Shown piece after piece: positions 1-10,180 of a stretch of 64,000 nt of DNA. The stretch lies in assembly GCF_020283565.1 (NCBI RefSeq), contig NC_060059.1, forward strand, positions 32,910,838 through 32,974,837, in the 5' to 3' direction. The DNA comes from Trifolium pratense (lineage: Eukaryota > Streptophyta > Magnoliopsida > Fabales > Fabaceae). The position numbers were made by a program, and so were the translations under genes. The notes beneath the pieces were generated by a model. It worked only from the letters and a program-made list of their open reading frames with translations. It searched no databases and was not told the origin of the DNA. Every line of letters begins with the position of its first letter. The first letter of the stretch is position 1.

Positions 1-649
1 TGCTTAGATTCTTTTGCATTGATTTTCATCTTCTTAAAAATTTTAGAAGATTGTGATGGAGATTTTGTCTTTTTAAACCGCGATGATGAAGGATCCTCAG
101 TAATTTTCAAAGAACAATCGCTTTCTTCCACATCTTCATATTCTTCACTAGTTTCTCTTAAAGGGTATTTTATTTCTAATCCGCATTTTCCAAATCCAAT
201 CACATTAAAGAGAGAATTTCCTTGATATTGGAACACCAAAAGTTGTGAATCACCCAAAGACAAATAATTTGCAAATTCTTTCCAACCATCACAAAACCAA
301 ACATCGTAATCACTAGTTTTCTCCCAAGAAACTTTCTTTTCGGTCGAATTTGGAAGCCTTAGAGTAACTGGGTTTGTTATTCCTTTCCAATGCCTCCTCA
401 CAAAACTTATAGGCACTCTCTGTCACACACACATGCTAAACAATATCAATACAACAATTTTATTTTTGGATCAAAATATTTTTATTATGATTAAAAATTA
501 TATTTAGTATGTAAGTCATAATAACTAGAGAAATGAAGAAAATAAAGAACAAAAATTGTTACCAATTTTCCTTGTTGAAGGGTAGTTTGAAGAATAATCT
601 TGAAAAAGTGGACACTATTGCTCCCATGATCAAGTTCTTGAGAAGACAT
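1..649 (-). CDS. B3-domain (REM-type) transcription factor, gene A, partial at window edge
   Basis: Minus-strand gene that starts inside the window and runs off its left end. Exon 1 is 649-563 (29 codons, ATG at 649-647), ending at a GT donor in phase 0. Exon 2 runs from 419 to the edge and opens with RVPISFVRRHWKG, the usual start of a plant B3 DNA-binding domain. The B3 hallmarks follow: NPVTLRLPN, a W-x-x-F..W region, and LEIKYPL at the domain end. After the domain comes an acidic stretch and then a Lys/Ser-rich linker. Exon layout, a short first exon followed by a B3 exon starting at xIP, is the same as in the other B3 genes of the window, and closest to gene H. Expected role: sequence-specific nuclear DNA binding. 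Any second B3 domain lies outside the window. Confidence 0.88.
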
Positions 650-1380
650 AGTTCTAACTTCTGCGAACTAAAACTATGTAGAGTTGTTTTCAGTGAAAAA
701 TAAATAAGGGGTGTGTTGACATCAAATTACACAAGCAATTAATGGTCAATTATATAGGTGATATAGTAACGGTCCTATATAAGATATACGAGGAGGTATG
801 TTATTTATTCAAACATCAAATTTGAGACACAAAATTGACATCAACTCTCTTTCCAACACGCAAAATGAGGTATGCAAAAAATATTTAAAAAATCAAAAAA
901 TGTATATTTATTGTATTTTTGTCAAATAAATGTGTTTAAATAACATTTTTCAAGATATATGGAGTATATTTTTTTGTTGTTATTATTATATTATTATTAT
1001 CATGGAGATATTGCATGATATTTGACCTCTAAGTATCCTTATATATCTTTGTTAAAAAAAAAAGTATGATTGCGAAATTATATTGTATAAGGATCAAAAT
1101 TCAAATCCAAAATTCTACATTCATTCTTTCTTAAAGGGTGAAATTATGATTAGTGCTACGATATTTGACAAAAAAAAAAAAAAAGTATAATTCAATCACA
1201 CTTGAGTTTGGCTAATCTTAAATTACAAAGTTCAAATCTTCATAAGATGGTTATAATTAAGATATTGAGCTCAAATGTTTAATAAATTTTTTTTAGAATG
1301 AACTGTTCGAAAGAATTAGATAATTCGAATTTGATTTTTAGTGAAAACAATTTATATCCAATCTTTACTTACGCTATAAT
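650..1380. other. AT-rich upstream region of gene A, no gene seen
   Basis: About 730 bases of low-complexity, AT-rich sequence with short homopolymer runs. It should contain the promoter of gene A. I see no coding exon or repeat with clear ends. Confidence 0.6.
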
Positions 1381-2340
1381 CAATGTTTTAAAAACCGGAC
1401 CGGACCGGCCGGTCCGACCGGTTCACCCGTGAACCGGTGCCCTCAGCGGTCCGGACGACTAGTCAGAACCGCTAGTCAGTAGAACCGGGAAAACCGGTGA
1501 ACCGGTAAACCGGGAAAACCGGCCGGTTTTCTCTTTGTTTTAAAAAAAAAACTGAATTATTTTTTAAAAAAACATTGAATCACGTGAAACTTAAAAAGCA
1601 TTGATTTTTAATTTTCCAGTTCTCTAACATCAGTTAAAAAAACAAACTGTTTTTTATTTTTATTATACAGATATTTGCATTTGTAATCCTAAATCTTGTA
1701 ATAGTAAAGATGAAGATGAGGTTCAATTGTCTACTAGTAATTGATATTTGATTGCATATTCGACCGTCAATGAAGCTATTTTTGCACAGCTTTGTTTTGC
1801 TGTGCAGATTATGTTGTTGTGCTTGATATTGAGGCGGCGATGATGAATTAAATAAGAAGAAATTTTGTGACATAATTGATAATATTGGAAAGGCAAGGAT
1901 GAGATTGAGAAGAAACAAAATAAAATAATACAAGGAATATCTAAGGAAGGAAGAAGAAAATTGTGAAAAGAAATAGAAAGAAGGAAGTAAGCAAGAATAA
2001 AAAGTTTGGCATATATTCACTAAGGAGAAAAGTTGTGCGGCTGTGTTGTTTGAAATTAGGGTTAGAATAAGCTTATAATTTGTTTATGAGTATTATATAT
2101 ATTGAAAAGTTTGGGCTCTAAGAGTATTCAATATATTGGGCTCAATGTATTGGGCTGTGATACAATTTTGACTCATATACTTTTTTTTCAAAAATACTCT
2201 TATATACTTAAAAAAAATATTTATTTATTTATTAATTATCCGGTTCAATCGGTTCAATAACGGTCCAACCGGTTGAATCGGTTGAACCATGAACTGAAAG
2301 TCTCACCGATTCAATCTCCGGTCCGGTTCTTAAAACATTG
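1381..2340. mobile_element. Non-autonomous hAT-type DNA transposon, 960 bp
   Basis: The element begins CAATGTTTTAAAAACCGGAC and ends GTCCGGTTCTTAAAACATTG, giving near-perfect terminal inverted repeats. It is flanked on both sides by the 8-bp direct repeat GCTATAAT (1373-1380 and 2341-2348), the target duplication length of the hAT superfamily. Subterminal regions are unusually GC-rich and full of CCGG/ACCGGT palindromes (for example around 1395-1520 and 2235-2335). The interior is AT-rich and has no recognisable transposase, so it would need a transposase from elsewhere. Confidence 0.9.
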
Positions 2341-2673
2341 GCTATAATTACCAAACCTCATTCTCTAAAATCAGAGAATTAATACTGAAAATAAATTGTA
2401 AGGTGGTTATTTATTATTGCCACTTAAATTAATATATTATTTCCGTTTCTTTTGTTTTTTGGGATTGATATTATTAATTTCCCTTTCTACTTAAAATCTC
2501 TCTTAATTATTTCCATTTCTACTTAAAAGAGATTGAGTTTCATAATAATCCGAAATTCCGAACACCTTCACACTTAAAAGCTGGATACGAAGAATCATCA
2601 ATCAATAGATACTCATACAGTACGATTCTTATTCTTTTGGTAATACCAAGTAGGATTCTCTTTGAACGAAATA
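2341..2673. other. Intergenic, nothing recognised
   Basis: AT-rich sequence between the hAT element and the inverted-repeat block. No exon, RNA gene or element ends seen. Confidence 0.5.
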
Positions 2674-3159
2674 ATTTTTGAGGAACACACAAAGTTGGTA
2701 AGTTGGGTCTAATTATTGCATTGGACTTGTAAGTTGGATTGGAATCAATTGTACTGTTATCGTTTGGATTATCGTACGTGTCTATATGATCATGCGGTGA
2801 TACAAGTTTTGAGTGAAAACAAACTTAGAAACTATGTAATGAGTAGTGACTAGTAAATATTTTAGACACTTTTTTTTTTTTGTCAAGAGATTTTAGACCA
2901 TTTATGTAAGTGGATGGTGATTAGAGTTGATAAATGGGGTCGGACTACCGGGCCGACCTATTAACCCTGCATTTTAATGGGGCTAGGGCTTTAAAAAGCA
3001 TGAAGAAAATGATCGGGTTTTTTTGGGTCGGTCCATCAGACCTATATATTTTTCATGATTCGACCTGGGCTGGCCCCATGGGCTTTTAGGTATTTGACTT
3101 TTACTTATGGAAAAAAATATTTTTGGAAGGACATAATTCACTTTGTGTGTTCCTCAAAG
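2674..3159. repeat. Foldback-ended copy of the gene C upstream region, inverted
   Basis: The block is bounded by a 19-base perfect inverted repeat, TTTGAGGAACACACAAAGT, near 2678 and its complement near 3156. Its interior is a reverse-complement copy of 9495-9935, including the GGTCGG/CCGACC stretch and the segment with ATCGTACGTGTCTATATGATCATG that belongs to B3 gene upstream sequences. Either a small mobile element with inverted ends carries this sequence, or a rearrangement inverted it. Confidence 0.7.
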
Positions 3160-3331
3160 ATCGTGGTTTGTAAAAGTGAACAATTTTGATAGTATGAAAA
3201 GCAGTAGATTTGGTAAAGGATGGAGACCATTTATTCAAGAATGCAATTTAATTGGGGAAATTTGTTCCTTTAATTTAATTGATGAGATCAATTTGGTATT
3301 TAATGTTTCAGTTGTAAGAAAAAACCATTGA
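3157..3331 (+). pseudogene. Orphan last-exon fragment of a B3 gene
   Basis: From about 3157 to 3355 the sequence is almost identical to the last exon of gene C (12224-12420). It encodes most of a third B3 domain (FGKGWRPFIQECNLIGEIC) and ends at the equivalent TGA (3329-3331). The start of the domain, all upstream exons and the splice acceptor are missing. The left border falls exactly at the inverted repeat of the preceding block, so the fragment looks like debris from a rearrangement or partial duplication of gene C. Near identity suggests it is young. Confidence 0.85.
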
Positions 3332-4176
3332 GTTGTTAGATGTGTTGTTCTTTCATGGTACTAACTAACTAAATGTTTAGTTGAAACATTTCTTTGTTTT
3401 GCTTTTCTAAGTCCTAGATGTTTAGATCTACATTTTTATGCACTGTATTAAAAATATTGCTATTAAATTTGGTATGCTAGTTTGAACGAATAGCAGTGCT
3501 CTTATTTTGACGGGTCCCCATTTTGTTATGAAAGAGGAACCAATTTGTTCAGGGACTAATTTAGTTCCTTTCATTCTTCAACGTTCAACCTTTATTTATA
3601 TATATTAAAAAAAAAACAAATAAAGTAAGAAAGCATCAAAGTAATCCATGTGAAAAGAACAACCAACATCTATGTGACTGAAATGCCAAGACCTCCATCA
3701 AGTTCACAAAATTAAAGAAAACGATAATCCAAGGTAAAAAAAAAAACGATAAACTATTATAATATTCTATAATAAATATATATAATATGCCCTTTGCTTT
3801 ATCAAAGAAAATAAGGTACCATGGTTTACTTAATCATCTGATGTGTCCTTTTTTTTTCATTGTCGACACAGAACCCTTCCTGGTGGTAAGTAATTAATTA
3901 TTTCTTTCTTAATTTGTTTATATGTTGCTATATCTCTAGTGTATATAAAATGAAGGACAACAAAAATATTAGTCTACGGTGAACCATATTTCAATCATAA
4001 TTTGCATAATATTAGGCAATTAAGAATCCTACAGAACACTCTTAATCTATATAAAAATGTGACTTAATTTCATGTTAATATTATGATGATAGTATTTGAC
4101 AAGATTCTTAAATAGACTAATGGGATGAAGCATGTAAAAAGAACAAGCCAATATCATGAAGTTGCTGAAAAGAGTA

Positions 4177-4264
<88 letters not shown>

Positions 4265-4593
4265 TCTATTGAAATTTATTAGAATTTGAGAGACTTATAC
4301 TCAACCACAAAAAGACTACTAAAAAGATAATGAGAGACACATTGAAAAGATTAAGTAAAAAGTTACAAACTTACAATACACTTTACCGTAATACATTACA
4401 TGTGCATTTATTCATAAAGATTGAGCAAATCTCAACCGTGTAATTCCACCAAATATTACATCACAACCGAACATTTTTCCTCTCCATGGTCCCCCACTCC
4501 CCCATATATTATATATACCACCTTAACCTCAAAATTGGGACACACTACTACTCAATCTATTACTATAATTTCTTCTAATTTTCTATCTGAATC
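3332..4593. other. Intergenic and promoter region of gene B
   Basis: No genes seen. Parts of 3640-3970 (ATGCCAAGACCT, and TGAAGGACAACAAA near 3950) recur at 8385-8715, upstream of gene C, so intergenic DNA was duplicated together with the B3 genes. It also contains a trinucleotide array at 4176-4264. Confidence 0.6.
4176..4264. repeat. (TAA)n microsatellite
   Basis: Nearly uninterrupted TAA/ATA repeats, about 29 units, some 330 bases upstream of the gene B start codon. Confidence 0.95.
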
Positions 4594-7500
4594 ATGTCAT
4601 CCTATATTCCTCGAAAGTACTTTAGGTTTATGCGATATGAAGATCTTCAAAACGGAGAAATTGTAAGCATTTTGTTCCTATAAATAAACTTTATTTTTAT
4701 TTCTTTATATATACTTATTATTAATAAAAAAAATATTTATCTTTTGTAGAGAGTTCCAAAAGAATTTGTGGAGTTACATTGGAAAAGTGTATCAAATCCT
4801 GTAGTGTTTATTTTCCCAAATGGTGCTACACAAAAAATATATTGGGTGAAACGTAATGGTGATATTTGGTTTCAAAAGAATTGGGAAAAAATTTCTAAGT
4901 TTTTGAAATTTAGATTTAAAGTAAATTTTGAATACATTGGAGGGTCATATTTCAAGATTGAGATATATGGTGTCAATACATTGGAAATTGACTATTCCAA
5001 TATCAAATTCATAGATGAAGTTAATGCTGCTGAAAATAGAAATGAAGTTATTGAAGTGAGTGATGATAGTGATAAGAGTTTAGATGAAAGTGAATTACCT
5101 ACACAAACTCAAAGGACCAAAAATGGCAAGAGAAAAATGGTTATGGATTCTAATGCTAATCATCAAAATATATCAGGTGAGATCATTTAATTGCTTTTTT
5201 TTTGGTATAATGATTTAATTACTTTTTTATTTCATGTTATTTTATTGTAACTTATAAATTATTAACATACTTTTATTAAACTTTGTAGGTAGTAATAGAG
5301 GACACATGAATAAGAAGGCTAAAAAATGCTCAACAAGTAAAGCCAATAATGGAAGAGGTAATGCCATTTCCATATTTTATAAATAAAAAAAAGGTTGTAT
5401 TTAACTTATATCTTTTCCTACCATGTTTGAGTTTATTTTCTTGATATTTTTTTGGGCTAAAGATGAAGAAATAGAAGTTGTATTGAGTGATGACATTGAT
5501 GAAAGTGACATACCCAAGCATGAATTCTCAAGTGATTTATAACCTTTTTTAATTCATCAATTTTTAAATAAACTAAAGTATCCTCCACACAGAAGTTAGG
5601 AATCGAATCCCTACCAAATGATTGAGACACCAAAATATCGACCGTTTATGTGTCACACATTGATTTTGTCTATTTGATGAACCTTGTAAATGGATTCAAA
5701 TATTTGTTTTTCAATATTAACTTGGCAGGTAGAAAGAGAGGAGGCATAATTAAGGAGAGAACTTCTTGTGGTGAGAATCCTAGTTTTGAACTTCAATTGT
5801 CACCTTCTTACGCCTATGGTCGTTGTTTGGTAAGTTGGACATATCAATGGTTGCGAAAAACTCATTTTTAAATTGTAACAAATAGATTAAATATGTAATT
5901 TTTTAAATAAAAATGATTTTTTTTAAAGAAACTAACAAACAAACTTTGATGAAATAGAGGATACCAAATGATTTTTCGAGAGAACACTTGAAGGGGTTCA
6001 AAGGGACTGTGAAGATTAGAGTTGGTAAGGACATGCCTATGAAAGTGAAGTTGAATATTGATACCAATGGATCATCAATTATCACCACTGGTTGGAACTT
6101 ATTTGCTGAAAAATATAATTTGAAAGCCAGTGATAAATGTAAATTTGAGTTGACTCAAAGCCAACCATTTTCATTCAATGTTGCTATTAATCCAGCTACA
6201 AACAAACCATGTGAGTTACAAGATTTTTTTTTTTCTTCTTTTATTTATATGTTTTTTATTATTGTTATCGAACAAATTTTGTTAAAATGTTAACTAGCCA
6301 CATTATTTTTGTTATTAGTGCTTATAATCAAATTTTGTTATTATTGTTTATAATCAAATTATTTATTTTCCAATTATTCCTTTGAACCATGACAAAGATT
6401 ATAGAGAAAGAAGCTCTTCTCGTGATAACAATATTGGGATCAGAAAACGCAACATTAAAGGAACTTCTAATCGTGGTGATATTTTGGGTACTCCTCTAAC
6501 TTTTTTGAAGTTTAATTTGAACGAACTTTCGAGTCTCATATTTTCGTTGATTTACAATTTTCATCCTCACATTTCTTTAGATGTGAATAAGTTAGCCACT
6601 TTTTTAGAGTGAATTACCCACTTAGTATTTAAAGTTTTTAAGCTTGATTATTTTTATGTTTCCATAATCATTTCATATATTTTTTATAAGTCTAGAGAGT
6701 GCATGTTCTTCTTTTTATTGTGTAAATTTTTCTTATTAATATTTAATATTGACAAGCATGCATTTTACAAAAATCATATATTTTCATTGTACCTTAGCTT
6801 GTAAATGGTTTGAAATTACTTTTTGTAATATATCTTGGCAGGTAGAAAGAGAGGAGGCATGATTAAAGAGAGAACAAGAATTATATCAAATAGAAAAGAG
6901 AGAACAAGAAATTATCGTTCACGTGGTGAGAATCTTAGTTTTGAACTTCAATTGTCACCTTTTATATATATCTCTAAACTAATCAATTATTTGAGTTTTT
7001 GTACAAAAGTTTTTAATTGTATCATTACTATTTTGACTTATCATTAGATATATCATAATTATATTTAATTTTAAATATTTGTATATTTGAAATAACTTAT
7101 AGTTATGTTGTTGAAGTGCAAGGATTCAGTTATATTTTTTATTTTATTTTGGAACCTAGCTACATATTATTGATATGTTTAGAGACATAAATAGAATTTT
7201 ATAAATTCAAATTCTATTTAAAATTATTAATTATCATTTGGTATTATGCAGATTCAATGGGTGGTAATATGATGAAAGATTTCACATTCGAGATTTTGGT
7301 GAAAGAGAATTATCCTGTAGGGTTAATTACATAAACTATATTTTTTAATAACCTAATTACATAAACTATGGTTACTATGTAAATATATAAATAGTAATGT
7401 GAAAATTACATATATAAATAATAATTTTGTTTGTATTTGTAGGATTTATCGAAGGAGTTTATAAATATACGTGATGACACTTTATGTGGAGTTGAAAATG

Positions 7501-7689
7501 GAGAGAAAATCGTGCTCTGTATTAGTGAAGCATTTTCATAGTTTTAACGGCATTAGATTTGGTGATGGTTGGAGACCATTTATTAAAAAATGCAACTTAA
7601 TTGGGAAAGTTTGTTCCTTTGAGTTAATTGATGAGGAAAAATTTGTATTTAATGTTTTAGTTGCAAGAAAAAACCATGGAGTTGTTTGA
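4594..7689 (+). CDS. B3-domain (REM-type) gene B, third B3 domain frameshifted
   Basis: Proposed exons: 4594-4662, 4750-5176 (B3 domain 1, RVPKEFVELHWKSVSNPV), 5289-5357, 5729-5829, 5958-6210 (B3 domain 2, RIPNDFSREHLKG..WNLFAEKYNL), 6398-6475, 6842-6925, 7252-7316 and 7443 onward. All junctions have GT/AG ends and matching phases. In the last exon the reading frame entering from 7443 meets TAG at 7539-7541. The conserved third-domain frame (GDGWRPFIKKCNLIGKVC) is open in another frame up to 7689. Against gene C there is a net 8-base loss near 7470, so domain 3 is broken and the product would be about 414 residues with two complete B3 domains. An alternative exon at 5463-5542, also in phase, would end the protein after 214 residues with one domain. 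Exons 5729 and 6842 both start GRKRGG, which suggests an internal exon duplication. Expected role: nuclear DNA-binding protein; targets unknown. Confidence 0.75.
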
Positions 7690-9494
7690 TATAAGTTGTT
7701 CTTTTCATGTGTACTAACTAGATGTTTAGTTGAATATTTCGATGTATATTTTGGTACTATGCTTTTTATGATCTGCTCTTTAGGAGTTTTAATTTATGAA
7801 AGTTTGTAATGTTTTTGGTATTATTAATGACCCTTTTCGTTATTCATTCGAGTTCAACTATATATAGTTTATACTGGTGGTTAGTTAGAATTGTCTCACG
7901 ACCAAATTAATTAGCTCTAGCTAGTTGTTAAGAGGCAAAATAATCATACAGTTGGACACCATATTTTAACTTAAAATTTTAAGATATTAAATTTATAAAT
8001 TTTCTAACTTATAAAATGTTCAACCTTCATTTTTTTAAACAATGTAAAATTTAACTCACACTTGTCACAACGATTTTAGCAGCGGAGTTTAACTCCAAAG
8101 ATTGATAAAGCATTAAACAAATAAAAAAAATTCCCCTTTTCACCGTTGTCTATGTCTACATTATTTATTTTTTTGTTTTTGAACAGCTTTATATGTATGT
8201 GCATTGAAGTGTGGATTCACAATGGTTGGAGTATCACACTATTTTCTGATCAGTCATGCACATTTCTTAGGCTTCACATATGAAAATGAAAATAAATTTC
8301 AAGTTATGATGATATTTGACAAGATTTGGAAATAGATCCTCCTAATAGGCTGAAAAAAGAGTGATACAATTATAATCTATTGAAATTTTCTATGTGACAG
8401 AAATGCCAAGACCTGCATATCACTCCAAGCTCAAAAAACAAAACGATAATTATGTTAGAACTTGAATGAGAGAATTAGGGAAATTGATTATGAAAAGAAT
8501 GAGAGGATTAGTGTAGATGTATATATTTGGTGTTAAATTGGCTGTGGTTTGCTTTATAATGTGATGAAGATCATCACAATTTGTTTTTTCACTGATAATC
8601 ACGTGTCCTATTTTTATAAGAAAGAGCTGGTGAATAATTTATTTCTTTCTTTCTTAATTTTGCTCACATGTTGATGTTGCTATAGACTCTAGTGTACAAA
8701 ATGAAGGACAACAAACAAAGTTGAATAAAGATAATAATTCTGTACTTTTTTAGGATTGTGTTGTCTCTAATGTCAAATTCTGTCAATCGAGGCAATCAAA
8801 TTCTGTCACTTTTCTCACTTCTCCCAACTTATTCCATTTTAGGAAAACTTTGCTATCTATTTTCTATTTACTCATCATAAAATCTTTTTCCATCCCTACT
8901 TAATTGGTGTGTCATCATAACGTTTGCTATCTTATAGTTATAAGTTTGTGACAGCAACTTTTCTCATATTTGAATTTCAATATAAAAAAAAAAAAAAAAA
9001 AAGACTTTTTACAAGTAATCATATAATTTTTTTAAGGGAAAATAAATTGGTTAGAAATTAAGAAGTCCTCATATAAACGAAATATATTATGTTATGAGAT
9101 GCTTATAATATAAAGCAAGTCTTATATGAGAGAATGAAGGAGAGAACATTGATGTAAAAACATAAATAAATAAGAAATTAATTTAGGGTGGGTATGACAT
9201 GTTCTCAAAGTTATATGACCAAATTAATTTCAAATTATTAATATATTTATTATTTTTTCTAAATATATTTCAAATTAATTTGTTCTTTATTTTTTATAAG
9301 TGCAGACAAAGTGACAAGCTTTACCTAAAGTTTATGTACATAATTGCGCGAGGGAAACAGATTCCGTGCAGTATAATGTCTATAGGTGAATCTCACCCGT
9401 TGGATTTGATCAAATAATTTTTATATAGTTTATTGTATTAAATATGTACCATCAGATTTCAATCTAAAGGTCCACATTTTACTGACTGCATTGA
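7690..9494. other. Intergenic region between genes B and C
   Basis: No gene recognised. The stretch near 7855-7945 (GTTTATACTGGTGGTTAGTT) is repeated at 17425-17500, and 8385-8715 resembles 3660-3970. It also holds a long A run at 8983-9003. These shared blocks mark the ancestral duplication unit. Confidence 0.55.
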
Positions 9495-9935
9495 TTTTTG
9501 AGGAACACACAAAGTGAGTTATGTCCTTCCAAAAATAAATTTTTTCCATAAGTAAAAGTCAAATACATAAAAGTCCATGAGACCAGCCCAGGTCGAATCA
9601 TGAAAAATATATAGGTCTGATGGACCGACCCAAAAAAAACCCGATCATTTTTTTCATGCTTTTTAAAGCCCCAGCCCCATTAAAATGCAGGGCTAATCGG
9701 TCGGCCCGGTAGTCCGACCCTATTTATCAACTCTAATCCCATCCACTTACATAAAGGGGGGTCTAAAATCTCTTGACCAAAAAAAAAAAGTCTAAAATCT
9801 TTACTACTCATTACATAGTTTCTAAGTTTGTTTTCACCCAAAACTTGTATCAGCGCATGATCATATAGACACGTACGATAATCCAAACGATAACAGTACA
9901 ATTGATTCCAATCCAACTTACAAGTCCAATGCAAT
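9495..9935. repeat. Repeat block upstream of gene C (inverted relative to 2674-3159)
   Basis: This block is the reverse complement of most of 2680-3157. It starts with the same GAGGAACACACAAAG end but lacks the matching inverted end on its right side. The right half merges into the conserved B3 promoter sequence. Confidence 0.7.
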
Positions 9936-10180
9936 TACCACCATGTGCTCTTCAAACCAAATCATTCAACAAGACAATTTTTGAATAACCTTTACAAACC
10001 CATATCCCAATTTTTTCCCTTTCAATGAAACAAAAGTCATAAACAATAAAACTCTTATTTATAGAGTAAATAATTTTTTTGTCACTTTTCTCACTTGCCA
10101 AGTCCTTCCATTTTAGTGACATTTCTACTTACTCTACCACAACCATTGTTTCATTCTTCATACTTCTTCTCTCAATCATC
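9836..10180 (+). promoter_or_regulatory. Conserved B3-cluster promoter and 5' leader, gene C
   Basis: Blocks shared with the upstream regions of E, F, the duplicated F 5' end and the orphan at 35330 include TTCCAATCCAACTTAC, ACCACCATGTGCTCTT, TTTTTTGTCACTTTTCTCAC and CCCTTTCAATGAAA. These blocks sit within about 350 bases of the ATG in each copy, so they likely include both the core promoter and untranslated leader. The exact transcription start is not visible. Confidence 0.6.

Noticed and set aside
1..225. 68-codon plus-strand frame at the left edge
   Set aside because: Antisense of gene A exon 2.
1634..2020. 128-codon minus-strand open frame in the hAT element
   Set aside because: Low-complexity Phe/Leu/Ser content with no domain; it lies in a non-autonomous transposon.
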